Below, piece after piece: positions 52,290 through 60,597 of a DNA stretch of 64,000 nucleotides. A program made the position numbers and the translations under genes. Location of the stretch: assembly GCA_963544615.1 (NCBI GenBank), contig CAUUGB010000001.1, positions 1 through 64,000 of the forward strand. Reading direction: 5' to 3'. The notes under the pieces were generated by a model that made no database searches, had not been told where the DNA came from, and saw only the letters and a program-made list of their open reading frames with translations. This DNA is from CAUUGB01 sp963544615 (GTDB lineage Bacteria > Patescibacteriota > Microgenomatia > UBA1400 > PJMF01). The first letter of the stretch is position 1; every line of letters starts with the position of its first letter.

Positions 52290-52298
52290 ATTATATCA
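52290..52298 (-). promoter_or_regulatory. Extended -10 promoter of gpsA
   Basis: Minus-strand TGATATAAT, hexamer 52290-52295, 6 bases before the ATG at 52283. Confidence 0.6.
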
Positions 52299-52393
52299 TT
52301 TTAAGTTGATTATCAATCATGCTAACGGATTTCGTACAGTGAATGAGATAGCAAAGTTATGTAATATTGATGTCATATTAGTGGAAAAAATTA

Positions 52394-53065
52394 TTAGAGA
52401 TTTTTATATTTAAAAAAATCATTAACAGGCAGTGAAATGAGCTCACTTGCTTTCTTACCGCTGCTGTTGATTTTATTTTGCACTAGATAAAGTCCTAACT
52501 GGTAGCCAGCCCAGCGAGGTAATTTCAGTTTTTCATTACCACTAACAAAATAAACTTTTCTTTTTTTTTGCCAAGAGAAATTGTCAATAAATAATTCTTT
52601 ATTAAAAACTGCTTTAATTTTTTCACTATTTCTGCTTGAGCGATTGCTAATAGTTCGGATAAAAAATGAGGGTTGATGGGGATTGATTTGCTGTTCAAAG
52701 GCACAAGCTAAGCCTTCTAGGATTAATGAGCCAGCTAAGGTATTGTCAAATTTTGGTAGCAAAAACCATCTTTGAGCGTGATTAATTTCGTGAGCAATCA
52801 TCGAAATTAAGTTTGCTTGAGTAATTTTATTAGAGTGTTTATTAAGATAAATAATAATTAAATCATCGCTAAGTGTCTCTCCGGAAATACCCATCTCAGG
52901 AATGGTATTACTTTTTTGATTAGCAATAATGATATTGATAAAGCGGGAAATATTGAGTAGTTTTACAATTCGCTTTTCTGCAATAGCCACACTTTCTCTC
53001 ACCATTTTTTCTAATTTTAGTGGTAGAGCGTTCACAAAAAAAGGCGATAAATATGGTTGGGTCAT
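52394..53065 (-). CDS. Putative zinc metalloprotease (DUF2268-like)
   Basis: The 223-residue soluble protein has His92-Glu93-x-x-His96 (HEINH) and a downstream Glu in LILEGLACAFEQQ (Glu116), the arrangement of DUF2268-type predicted Zn-dependent proteases. There is no signal peptide. No ribosome site is visible before the ATG; it starts 44 bp after the stop of a 37-codon Cys-rich peptide gene transcribed in the same direction, so the two are probably one transcript. The neighbouring peptide is its obvious candidate substrate, which is inference. Base composition is AT-rich compared with neighbours. Confidence 0.65.
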   Translation of the reverse strand: MTQPYLSPFFVNALPLKLEKMVRESVAIAEKRIVKLLNISRFINIIIANQKSNTIPEMGISGETLSDDLIIIYLNKHSNKITQANLISMIAHEINHAQRWFLLPKFDNTLAGSLILEGLACAFEQQINPHQPSFFIRTISNRSSRNSEKIKAVFNKELFIDNFSWQKKRKVYFVSGNEKLKLPRWAGYQLGLYLVQNKINSSGKKASELISLPVNDFFKYKNL

Positions 53066-53109
53066 AAAAAATTAGGGGGGAGTGACGGCATCAAACACTT
53101 CCCAATATT

Positions 53110-53223
53110 TTAGTGGCAACCTTTACCACTTCCTCCATTACACGTCCTACCTCCACAGTCGCACACCGTTTCTACAGAAGTGATTACTACTTCCAAAATA
53201 GCCAAACCTTCATTGTTTTCCAT
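53110..53223 (-). CDS. 37-residue Cys-rich peptide, RiPP-precursor-like
   Basis: A short gene with an ATG at 53223 behind a clear ribosome site (GAGAGGG, 7-8 bases upstream) and an extended -10 (TGATATAAT, hexamer 53290-53295) about 65 bases upstream. The acidic, Val/Ile-rich first 20 residues have no signal peptide. The rest is CDCGGRTCNGGSGKGCH, with four Cys, six Gly and a C-terminal His in 17 residues. This leader-plus-core shape is like precursors of ribosomally made, modified peptides, or alternatively a small metal-binding peptide. The HExxH protease gene follows 44 bp downstream. No radical SAM, YcaO or transporter gene is nearby. Confidence 0.65.
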   Translation of the reverse strand: MENNEGLAILEVVITSVETVCDCGGRTCNGGSGKGCH

Positions 53224-53289
53224 TTCTCACCCTCTCTCCTATTTTAAATGGATATTTCAATGTAAAGTGATGCCGTAAGAGCAGTCCTT

Positions 53290-53298
53290 ATTATATCA
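53290..53298 (-). promoter_or_regulatory. Extended -10 promoter of the Cys-rich peptide operon
   Basis: Minus-strand TGATATAAT, hexamer 53290-53295. The leader of about 60 bases carries the ribosome site GGAGAGAGGG. Confidence 0.65.
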
Positions 53299-53394
53299 TC
53301 AACATAATTAAATATTTATAATAAATCTATCTGTGTATTCTCAAAAAGTATTAATGATAGGTTGTCCTCGTTATGCGGTTTATAATATTTACTG

Positions 53395-54366
53395 ATGTCA
53401 GTTTTTCGTCGCTCCCAGCCATATTTGTGTTTGAGTCCCATGGATGGAGTGACTGATTCGCCCATGCGACAAATTTGCAAAAAGTATGGTCGGGTGGATC
53501 TACTCACGAGTGAATTTGTTAATGTAGAGGGTTTGCATTTTGCCAGAGAGCGCTTGGCAAGTGAGTTGCAGTTTAGTCCCGGGGAACAACCACTTTTACT
53601 GCAAATTTATGGTTTAAATCCAGAGTTTTTTGCTCAGGCAGCCACTCTGGGTTTACAACGCGGTTTTAGTGGTATTGATCTTAACTTTGGTTGTCCGGCT
53701 AAAAGTGTGGTGCATGCTGGAGCGGGAGCGGGCTTAATTGCCAATCCTCACTTGGCGCAAAAAATTTATCAAGCGGTGAGAGAAGCGGTAGACGCTTGGG
53801 CGGCTACTCACCCTGGAACCAAGCCGAGCTTAAGTATTAAAACTCGCTTGGGGGTAGATAAACCAGTGATTGACGAATGGTTTAGTTTACTGCTTTCTTG
53901 GCATCCCGATTTAATTACAGTTCATGGTCGCACTCTCAAGCAAGGTTACACGGGACAAGCCGACTGGCAGGCAATTGGGCAAGTGGTGGCTTTGCGCTCG
54001 CGTCTCTCGCCACAAACTGCCATTTTTGGCAATGGCGATGTTACTAGTCTTAAGCAAGCTTTAGCCCGGCAGCAGCAAACTGGTGTAGATGGAGTGGTGA
54101 TTGGGAGAGCTGCTTTAGGTAATCCTTGGGTGTTTACCAGTCATCAGCCCACTTTATCAAAACGTCTTGAGGTGGCACTGGAGCATGCCCTGCTTTATGA
54201 GAAAACGTTTGCGCATCGGGCTAATTATCAATTTTACCCTATGAGAAAGCATTTAGCTGCTTATGCGCATGGTTTTCCTGGGGCTAGTTTGTTGCGACAG
54301 GAACTAGTTAATTGTGGCAACAGTCAACAGGTGGCGGCAGTTGTGAACCGATATCTGCTGTCTTAA
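53395..54366 (+). CDS. tRNA-dihydrouridine synthase
   Basis: A flavin enzyme that reduces uridine to dihydrouridine in tRNA. The 323-residue protein has LSPMDGVTDSPMR (FMN barrel start), DLNFGCPAKSV with the catalytic Cys (about residue 100), SIKTRLGVD, TVHGRTLKQGYTG and IGRAALGNPWVF. DusB-like by overall pattern, though the subtype is not certain. TATAAT (53381-53386) lies 8 bases before the ATG. It is divergent from the Cys-rich peptide gene, and its stop overlaps that of the convergent glycosyltransferase. Confidence 0.92.
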   Translation: MSVFRRSQPYLCLSPMDGVTDSPMRQICKKYGRVDLLTSEFVNVEGLHFARERLASELQFSPGEQPLLLQIYGLNPEFFAQAATLGLQRGFSGIDLNFGCPAKSVVHAGAGAGLIANPHLAQKIYQAVREAVDAWAATHPGTKPSLSIKTRLGVDKPVIDEWFSLLLSWHPDLITVHGRTLKQGYTGQADWQAIGQVVALRSRLSPQTAIFGNGDVTSLKQALARQQQTGVDGVVIGRAALGNPWVFTSHQPTLSKRLEVALEHALLYEKTFAHRANYQFYPMRKHLAAYAHGFPGASLLRQELVNCGNSQQVAAVVNRYLLS

Positions 54367-55865
54367 ATTTTTTTTGTTACTTTGTATTCTAAATATTTGC
54401 CCATCATCAGTCGGGTGTGGGCGTCGAGTCCGGGCAAAGCGGTAAAGAAAAATCCGCAAATTGGCAACAGCACAAATTCCAGTGGTTGCATGATAATAGA
54501 TAACCACTTGTGTTGGTGCGGTCGGGGAGGGCGATTAAGGGCGTCAATAATCATAATGGCAAAAAGAGAAATTAAAGCAATGGTGAGTAGAAAAGATGAC
54601 ACTTGAGGGAGAGTTTTGCCAATGGTGGTGCGATTGAATTCTTGATTTAGTAGTGGTGGCAGCAGAGCGGAAACGGTAATAGCAAACCAGTTGACTGGCC
54701 AGAGAAAATGATCCTCAATCACTTTGATAATCCGCACAAACCTGTCACCAAAAGGAATGTCGTCGTTGATAATAAATTGTTTAATAATGTAGGCATCATC
54801 AGAAACACCCCAAGCCCAGCGTTTTAATTGCTCGTATTGATTAATCATGGTACCCCAAAAAGTATCAGTTTCAGGCATATCGGCATAAATGGGTAAAAAA
54901 ATTGGGTGCACCGAAAAATTCCCTTTTTTGGCAAAATAAGATTTGAAAAAAAAGCGGTAGTCTTCGGGAATTACATTGGTATCCCAAAAACCAATTTCAT
55001 TCATGTGTTTCAGACTAGTAGAATAGGTAGAAAAATTAATTAAGCGATCGCGCCGCATTAAAATATACATTTGATTAACCGAAAAAGTTGCCCCCAAAAC
55101 TCTAATCACTGCTGGCACTTTCCAAATATTGTTGTAAAAAACAATACATCCTTGCCAAGTAGCATGATAGCGATCACTGCTTTGTAAAAAATCAAAAGTT
55201 AAATTACTAAAATAGTGGTGATGAAAAATAGCATCGGCGTCTTCGGAAGTAATGGTGATATTTTCTATGGGAATACCGGCTTTATCTACCAAAAGTTGTT
55301 TAGCTTTTTTACCCCCCCAAGCATTATTGCTTGATTTACCCTTAACTTCACCTTCAATGTCGGGGTGAAAAGTGGTCCACAAATGACCAAAACAGTGGCG
55401 ATAATTTTTTTTCAGCCAAGTGGCTTTTTTGACTGCCGCCTCACCTTCGCGCTGTTCAAAGCTAATCATAATGTGTAAGTTTTGGGTGGGAAAGGATTGC
55501 TGACTTAAATGTTTGAGAGTGCGCTCCAGGGTGCTTAAAGGTTCAGTGTAGGTGGGAATAATAATTAGGTGATGAATTAACTGATATTTTTTGGGGAAAT
55601 GTTTTTTAAGATCTTTGAGCCAATCATTACGACTGCTGGCTTGAAGGCGAAAATGAGCAAAAAAAGCTAAAAAGGCTAAAACAGCAGAGCGATATAACCA
55701 GTAAACCGTAAAGGCAATTACATAGTATGCCACCAGTTGTGGACACAAAAATGAACCCCAAACTGGAAAAGAAATTAAAAACCAAGCGAAACATCCGGGT
55801 AAAATTTCTAAAAATTTTTGCGTTCGCACGGGGTGGCGCAAAAAATAGTCTTTCACTAGTTTCAT
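54363..55865 (-). CDS. Membrane glycosyltransferase, family 2
   Basis: The 500-residue protein has two N-terminal helices (about 14-65), a GT-A catalytic domain (about 100-330) with IIIPTYTEPLSTLERTL, TSEDADAIF (the DxD region) and IPEDYRFFFK (catalytic acid region), a QYEQLKRWAWG motif like the QxxRW of processive GT2 enzymes, and three or four C-terminal helices. It probably builds or exports a surface polysaccharide. A TGTTACAAT -10 (55876-55881, minus strand) lies 10 bases before the ATG, back to back with the promoter of the next gene. Confidence 0.85.
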   Translation of the reverse strand: MKLVKDYFLRHPVRTQKFLEILPGCFAWFLISFPVWGSFLCPQLVAYYVIAFTVYWLYRSAVLAFLAFFAHFRLQASSRNDWLKDLKKHFPKKYQLIHHLIIIPTYTEPLSTLERTLKHLSQQSFPTQNLHIMISFEQREGEAAVKKATWLKKNYRHCFGHLWTTFHPDIEGEVKGKSSNNAWGGKKAKQLLVDKAGIPIENITITSEDADAIFHHHYFSNLTFDFLQSSDRYHATWQGCIVFYNNIWKVPAVIRVLGATFSVNQMYILMRRDRLINFSTYSTSLKHMNEIGFWDTNVIPEDYRFFFKSYFAKKGNFSVHPIFLPIYADMPETDTFWGTMINQYEQLKRWAWGVSDDAYIIKQFIINDDIPFGDRFVRIIKVIEDHFLWPVNWFAITVSALLPPLLNQEFNRTTIGKTLPQVSSFLLTIALISLFAIMIIDALNRPPRPHQHKWLSIIMQPLEFVLLPICGFFFTALPGLDAHTRLMMGKYLEYKVTKKI

Positions 55866-55875
55866 CTCTGACGAT

Positions 55876-55903
55876 ATTGTAACATTGGCTGATGCGATAT
55901 AAT
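55876..55903. promoter_or_regulatory. Divergent promoter pair (GT2 / small membrane protein)
   Basis: Minus-strand TACAAT (55876-55881, with TGT extension) serves the glycosyltransferase. Plus-strand TATAAT (55898-55903) serves the ATG at 55909, 5 bases on. Only 16 bases separate the two hexamers, so polymerases at the two promoters should compete. Confidence 0.55.
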
Positions 55904-55908
55904 AGGGT

Positions 55909-56322
55909 ATGGCAAAAATTGCAATTCATCCGGGTTTAGATCTTAAACTCTCCGGCAAGAAAAAAAAGCTCCCCATTATTAGAGCTTACTATCGCCCCTT
56001 TTTCTTTGCTGCCCTGCCAGCCAATATTTTGTCGCTGACTTTAGCGGTGGTTTTTTTTAAGTTTTTACCTCCGGTAATTCCCCTTTTAGGTAGTGTTTTA
56101 GATCGTCAAGAACGCTTGGTAGATAAAATTTGGATTTTTACTTTGCCGGTTATTGCCACCGTGATTAATTTGGTACATGCAGGGGTGATTTATTTTGGTC
56201 GCAAGCACAAAGTTACTTTGCTGAGGATTTTTGGTTTAATCACGGTTTTTATTCAGCTGTTACTTTTGGCAGTGTTGCTGCGCTTAATTTTGGTTTTGCT
56301 TCCCTTGGGAGGACTGCTGTGA
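55909..56322 (+). CDS. Small three-helix membrane protein
   Basis: An unrecognised 137-residue protein: basic start (KLSGKKKKLP), then three hydrophobic helices (about 30-55, 75-98 and 103-135). It overlaps the WecA-like gene by 4 bases (GTGA), so the two are coupled and it may assist that enzyme. No motif beyond the helices. Confidence 0.65.
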   Translation: MAKIAIHPGLDLKLSGKKKKLPIIRAYYRPFFFAALPANILSLTLAVVFFKFLPPVIPLLGSVLDRQERLVDKIWIFTLPVIATVINLVHAGVIYFGRKHKVTLLRIFGLITVFIQLLLLAVLLRLILVLLPLGGLL

Positions 56323-57416
56323 TATTGGCAGCAGCTGGACAACCATACTTAATTATAGCCACTTTATTTTTAGCTTATGCGGCAGTGTGGTGGCTCACCC
56401 CTTTAGTGATTAAATTATATCGCTGCTGTGGTTGGGACAAACCTCATCAAGGTGAGCGGCAAAAAATTAAAGATACGCATGTGGGTAATTTACCGCGAGG
56501 TGGTGGTTTAGCCATTGGTGGGGGGTTATTTGCGGTGATTATTGCCGGGGCAATTATTGCCCCCGCATATTTTCTTTTTCCTTGGGTGGGAGAAGAGTTA
56601 GCCGCTACTCATGACGGTTTGCAGTTGGTGCTGAGTATTTACGCTGGAGCTTTAATTTTTATTTTTTTGGGTTGGGGCGATGATGTCCATGATTTAAGTC
56701 CCCTATTTCGTTTAGGGGTGAATGTAGTGGTGGCGCTACTGTTGTGGCGGGCTGGTTTAAGCATTGATTTTGTTACCAATCCCCTGGGTAGTGGGGTGTG
56801 GCATCTTAATCAGGTACCTTTTTTAGCCGCTTTGCTGACGGTAATTTATTTTGTGGCCATGGTTAATATTACCAATTGGGCTAAAGGAGTTGATGGACAA
56901 CTGCCGGGAGTGGTGGTGATTGCGGCAATTTTTATTAGTGTGGTGTCATTTCGTTTAACTGGTAAACTCAATTACAATTTGCTTTTGGGAGCGCTGGTGG
57001 CGGGTGGTTATGCAGGTTTTTTGCATTGGAATTTTTTCCCCCAAAAAATTTTACCTGGGTTTGGAGCTGGGGCTTTGGCGGGATATTTTTTAGCCGTGCT
57101 GTCTATTTTAGTGGGGGCGAAGTTAGCTACTTTGTTTATGGTTTTAGCTTTGCCAATTGCTGACGCCATCTTTACAATTTTGCGTCGCATTCATGCTGGT
57201 AAATCAATTTTTTTAGGAGATAGAGGGCATTTACACCACAAGCTTTTAGATAAGTTGGGTTGGAGTCGGCGGCAGATTGCTTTATTTTACTATGCGGTAA
57301 CTTTAATTATGGGGGTGCTGGCACTGCTGCTGCCTACTGGGGGTAAAATTATCGCTTTTGCTTTAGTGTTGCTATTGGTTTTTTACTTTTTAATTTGGGT
57401 AAAATTGCACCCTTAG
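56319..57416 (+). CDS. WecA/MraY-family polyprenyl-phosphate glycosyl-1-phosphate transferase
   Basis: The 365-residue multi-helix enzyme has VGNLPRGGGLAIGGG, the metal-binding LGWGDDVHDLSP (about 117), MVNITNWAKGVDGQLPG (about 184) and the GDRGHLHHKLL loop (about 303), which points to the WecA/TagO branch rather than MraY. It links a sugar phosphate, likely GlcNAc-1-P, to polyprenyl phosphate to start surface glycan synthesis. The start is the GTG at 56319, within the previous stop codon. Confidence 0.9.
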   Translation: MILAAAGQPYLIIATLFLAYAAVWWLTPLVIKLYRCCGWDKPHQGERQKIKDTHVGNLPRGGGLAIGGGLFAVIIAGAIIAPAYFLFPWVGEELAATHDGLQLVLSIYAGALIFIFLGWGDDVHDLSPLFRLGVNVVVALLLWRAGLSIDFVTNPLGSGVWHLNQVPFLAALLTVIYFVAMVNITNWAKGVDGQLPGVVVIAAIFISVVSFRLTGKLNYNLLLGALVAGGYAGFLHWNFFPQKILPGFGAGALAGYFLAVLSILVGAKLATLFMVLALPIADAIFTILRRIHAGKSIFLGDRGHLHHKLLDKLGWSRRQIALFYYAVTLIMGVLALLLPTGGKIIAFALVLLLVFYFLIWVKLHP

Positions 57417-57456
57417 GGCAACTGCTGCTACAGCTTGGGAACCTGAGGCAAATGGT

Positions 57457-57486
57457 TTGACAAGTTTACTTAAGGCTTGCTATAAT
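57457..57486 (+). promoter_or_regulatory. Consensus promoter of the 57519 gene
   Basis: TTGACA (57457-57462) and TATAAT (57481-57486) are 18 bp apart, with extended TGC. The leader is about 25 bases. Confidence 0.85.
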
Positions 57487-57518
57487 CGCTTACTGGGTGA
57501 TGGAAGTATATTTTCCCT

Positions 57519-58124
57519 ATGTTTAATGCTCATAATTCTGCCGATAGTCAGCAAGCTGCCAGTGATGAGGTAGCCAATGAATTTGACCAGCTGGCGGCAC
57601 AAATGCCTTTAGCTGACTACGAAGACGTGCCTCCCATGGCAGAAGAAGCGCTTTATACTTGGGTCGCCCCAGAGCGAATTTTTCGCCCTCGCTTGTCAAT
57701 GGATTTTAAGCGTAATTTAATTTTGCTTTTAGCCTTGATTGTGTTGTTGTTAATTTTTTTAAGCAATCTCTCTCTTTTGATTGTGGTGTTGTCGCTGATT
57801 TTTTTTATGTTTGTGGTAATGAATGTGCCTCCCTTAAAAATTCGCCACACCTTAACCAATTACGGTATTTATGTGGGTGATCACAAATTTTATTCATGGA
57901 AAGATCGGGGCGCACGCTTTTGGTGGGAGCAAAGTCATGGACAAAATTATGTGGTGGTAGAAACCCGGGTGTTTCCTTATAAGATTGTGATGCTGGAGGG
58001 TTTAGAGGGTAATAAGCAAATTATTAGCAACATTTTAGGCGCTTATTTACTGGAGCAAAAACCACCGCAAACTGAGGCTGATAAATTGATTAAGTGGCTT
58101 CGCGAAACTTTTCCTTTGGAGTAG
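57519..58124 (+). CDS. Two-helix membrane protein of unknown function
   Basis: The 201-residue protein has an acidic cytoplasmic start (1-55), two close transmembrane helices (about 65-105) and a soluble C-terminal domain (about 110-200) with the NYGIYVGDHKFYSWKD strand pattern, like PH-related or DUF5673-type domains that follow two helices in other small membrane proteins. Strong consensus promoter, so probably well expressed. No known function. Confidence 0.65.
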   Translation: MFNAHNSADSQQAASDEVANEFDQLAAQMPLADYEDVPPMAEEALYTWVAPERIFRPRLSMDFKRNLILLLALIVLLLIFLSNLSLLIVVLSLIFFMFVVMNVPPLKIRHTLTNYGIYVGDHKFYSWKDRGARFWWEQSHGQNYVVVETRVFPYKIVMLEGLEGNKQIISNILGAYLLEQKPPQTEADKLIKWLRETFPLE

Positions 58125-58152
58125 TGGGACAGCGGTGGTGACTGTTTTCCTC

Positions 58153-58181
58153 TTGACGAGATGGTCAACCGATTATACAAT
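58153..58181 (+). promoter_or_regulatory. Promoter of the small 58245 gene
   Basis: TTGACG (58153-58158) and TACAAT (58176-58181) are 17 bp apart. The leader leads into AGGAGG at 58231-58236. Confidence 0.6.
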
Positions 58182-58244
58182 GTCCCCTCGGTTGCCGTTT
58201 GCGTTTGGCAAAAGTGGCGACAAATTTGGCAGGAGGTGGTTGTT

Positions 58245-58529
58245 TTGTGGTGCCGTTGGAGTAATGAACAGGACAGGAGTACATCGGAGAAGTTGCGGAG
58301 TCTTTTCTTTTGGAAGAGACATTTTTTTGACTCGGACGAGAAAAAACGTGCTTTTGTGTTTTTTTTAGTCTGTCGCTGCTGCAGTAGTCAGGAGGTAGCT
58401 AAATTAACTCCCTCAAAACTGCAGCGAAAAATGTATCGTGACTTTGTGAAAACTTGGGCAAGTAGTCAAGGTTTACTCGCTCAAGTTTTCGCTCAGCCGA
58501 CGGTGGCAGTCAACAACATTGCCAAATAA
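58245..58529 (+). CDS. Small basic Cys-containing protein
   Basis: An unrecognised protein of 94 residues. The open frame runs back to an ATG at 58161, but that ATG overlaps the promoter. AGGAGG (58231-58236) points to the TTG at 58245. The sequence is basic and aromatic-rich (FFWKRHFF), with Cys-x-Cys-Cys near residue 44 and an amphipathic C-terminal half. The stop codon lies 5 bases before a strong terminator, so promoter, ribosome site, frame and terminator form a complete unit. The overlapping frame 58135-58368 ends without such support. Confidence 0.55.
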   Translation: MWCRWSNEQDRSTSEKLRSLFFWKRHFFDSDEKKRAFVFFLVCRCCSSQEVAKLTPSKLQRKMYRDFVKTWASSQGLLAQVFAQPTVAVNNIAK

Positions 58530-58534
58530 TTTTT

Positions 58535-58557
58535 GCCCCCTTAACTGGGGGCTTTTT
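58535..58557 (+). terminator. Intrinsic terminator after the small 58245 gene
   Basis: GCCCCC (58535-58540) pairs with GGGGGC (58547-58552), followed by T5. Confidence 0.88.
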
Positions 58558-58602
58558 ATTATTTTTCTTGACTTCATTAAATTTTCTGTTAATAATTGGG
58601 GT

Positions 58603-60537
58603 ATGAATAGGGAAATTAATTCTTTACCTCAAACTGAGGTAGCTCAAGCAACTACTGATATTGTCGCTGTGGGAGCAGAACAGCCAGAAGTTGAGTCGCC
58701 AGAATTAGCTGCAGCCGAGAGAGAAGCTAATTTGCTACCACCAATGCCTCAAACTGAGGAAGCCCCGCCAACAACGAGTGCCGAGTTAGAGACAGCCAGC
58801 AATGAGGACACTCAGCCACCAAACTTGGAGTTAGTTGGGGCAGTTGAGGGAGCAGTTAGTTCACCAGAGCAGTTGCCTCAAGATGAAGTGGTTCAAGCAA
58901 CCGCTGAGCTTGCCTCTGCCCCAGCAAGTGAGAGAGAAGCTACTTCATCAGAATTAGCTGCAGCTGAGGAAGAAGTTAATTTATCACCACTAGTGTCTCA
59001 AACTGAGGTAGCCCCGCCAACATCGAGTCCTAAGTTAGAGACAGCCAGCAATGAGCACACTCAGCCACCAAACTTGGAGTCAGTTGGGACAGCTGAGAGA
59101 GCAGCGAGTTTGCTAGAGCAACAAATTGCTAAGTTGCAAAAAGATATTGCCAATCTTAAAGAAATTTTGGGACGCGAGCATTTTGTGGCAGCGCAAAATG
59201 AATATGACAACTTACAGCAGCAACTCGCTGATATCGAACAATTCAAATGTCTTTTTACTGCTGCTACTTATGCGAGTGAAAGAATTGATGCTGATAGAAT
59301 TGCTATGAACAAAGAAACTTTTGCTAATTATGACCAACTGATGATGCAAAAAGATAATTTAGAAGTAGAAAGAAAACTTTTAGAAATTAAGCGCAATTTA
59401 TTACAAGACTACTTTTTACGTCCTCAGCACCAAGGACAGCAGGAGGCTATAAGAGCCAGCAAAAATCAAGTCAAAATGGAAATTTTGCGCAAAAAAGCCG
59501 CTGATATTTTTGAGTTTTTAACTTACCATGTGATTGAACATGATGATGTTTTTGCTGACAACTTAAACCATGAAGGTCAACCGATTGAGGATACTGCCGC
59601 AGGCAAATTAGAACAAGCTGCTGCTGTGCCCAGCGCTTTGTATGACGATCTTTTCAATGGCGTAGACTGTGTGTTTAAGGCTGGTGGTCCGGCTTCTTTA
59701 AGCAAAGTAGCCGCCTTTGCCATTGACGCGACTACTGGTACTTCTAGTTTTAATTTAGCTAAAAAAGATTTTCATTTAGACAATTTAGAAAAATCTGGAG
59801 AATTATCACAAATTAAATATTTATCTTTAGGCGAAAATTTTCCCTATGTGGGCGAGCTGAAAAATGTTCCTCGCTACACTGTGAGTGTCGGTGATAATGT
59901 AGTGCTATATTTAAGCCAGCACTATCTTGTTCCTGGTTTGGTGGAGCAAAATGAAGCGGCAGTGTCGCGGCAGGCGCACCTCCAAATGGAAAACTTAGCC
60001 GCCCACATTTTAGTGCAGCTGTGTGTGGAGTCGGCGGTGACTTATTTGTTGAGCAATCACTTGCTTCATCAACATCTTAACGCTCAAGATTTGTCTGCCG
60101 ATGAGTTGCAAAAGTATCGTCAGGCAAATTTATGCAGTAAAAATATGTGGCATTATTTTAGTCGGGGTTTAACCAAAAAAATTAATCAGGCTAATTTAGC
60201 TCGCCGTGCCGCCCAGCCAACTGATAGTGACAGTGGGGCAGATGGGGGTATGGCAGGAGTTAGCGCTTACATTAAAAATCTCTCTCTTGATGTTGCCAGT
60301 GCTAAGTTAATTAAACACTATGTGGGTAAAATTTATAATATGGCTGGCAAAGGCATCGCCGACGAGCGCCATCCTTATCGCGGTATTCGCTTGGTTGATG
60401 ATAGTCCACAGGAGCAGCAGTATGCTGCTGCCAAAATTGATAATCAATTAATTGAGTTAGTCCTCACCGCTGGCAGAGAGTATGCCTTGCATACTTTAGA
60501 TGCTCAAGCTGCTTATTTACGCCAGCACCGCTCTTAG
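58603..60537 (+). CDS. Large acidic repeat and coiled-coil protein of unknown function
   Basis: The product is about 644 residues. Residues 8-173 are two tandem copies of an 83-residue Glu/Ala/Pro/Thr-rich unit. A coiled coil (about 170-215) and a further helical stretch follow. The rest (about 290-640) is a folded domain without recognised motif (FEFLTYHVIEHDDVFADNL; DERHPYRGIRLVDDSP). No signal peptide or membrane helix. The start is the ATG at 58603, a few bases after an AT-rich -10 (AATAAT, with TTGACT 17 bp upstream). The first 28 codons of the longer frame lie in the preceding terminator region. Confidence 0.65.
   Translation: MNREINSLPQTEVAQATTDIVAVGAEQPEVESPELAAAEREANLLPPMPQTEEAPPTTSAELETASNEDTQPPNLELVGAVEGAVSSPEQLPQDEVVQATAELASAPASEREATSSELAAAEEEVNLSPLVSQTEVAPPTSSPKLETASNEHTQPPNLESVGTAERAASLLEQQIAKLQKDIANLKEILGREHFVAAQNEYDNLQQQLADIEQFKCLFTAATYASERIDADRIAMNKETFANYDQLMMQKDNLEVERKLLEIKRNLLQDYFLRPQHQGQQEAIRASKNQVKMEILRKKAADIFEFLTYHVIEHDDVFADNLNHEGQPIEDTAAGKLEQAAAVPSALYDDLFNGVDCVFKAGGPASLSKVAAFAIDATTGTSSFNLAKKDFHLDNLEKSGELSQIKYLSLGENFPYVGELKNVPRYTVSVGDNVVLYLSQHYLVPGLVEQNEAAVSRQAHLQMENLAAHILVQLCVESAVTYLLSNHLLHQHLNAQDLSADELQKYRQANLCSKNMWHYFSRGLTKKINQANLARRAAQPTDSDSGADGGMAGVSAYIKNLSLDVASAKLIKHYVGKIYNMAGKGIADERHPYRGIRLVDDSPQEQQYAAAKIDNQLIELVLTAGREYALHTLDAQAAYLRQHRS
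58624..59121 (+). repeat. Tandem repeat, two units of 249 bp
   Basis: Unit 1 (58624-58872) and unit 2 (58873-59121) are offset by exactly 249 bases (83 codons) and stay in frame. The most similar stretch covers GAGACAGCCAGCAATGAG and the bases around it. They encode acidic, Pro-rich, probably disordered segments. Confidence 0.85.
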
Positions 60538-60597
60538 TTTCTGGAGGCTGATTATCTGATGTAGTTTGCTCCTTGCTGAGGAAGAAAAAATCTCCAC

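Noticed and set aside
58135..58368. 77-codon frame overlapping the small basic protein gene
   Set aside because: It starts before the promoter at 58153-58181 and ends mid-unit, with no ribosome site. The 58245-58529 frame fits the signals.
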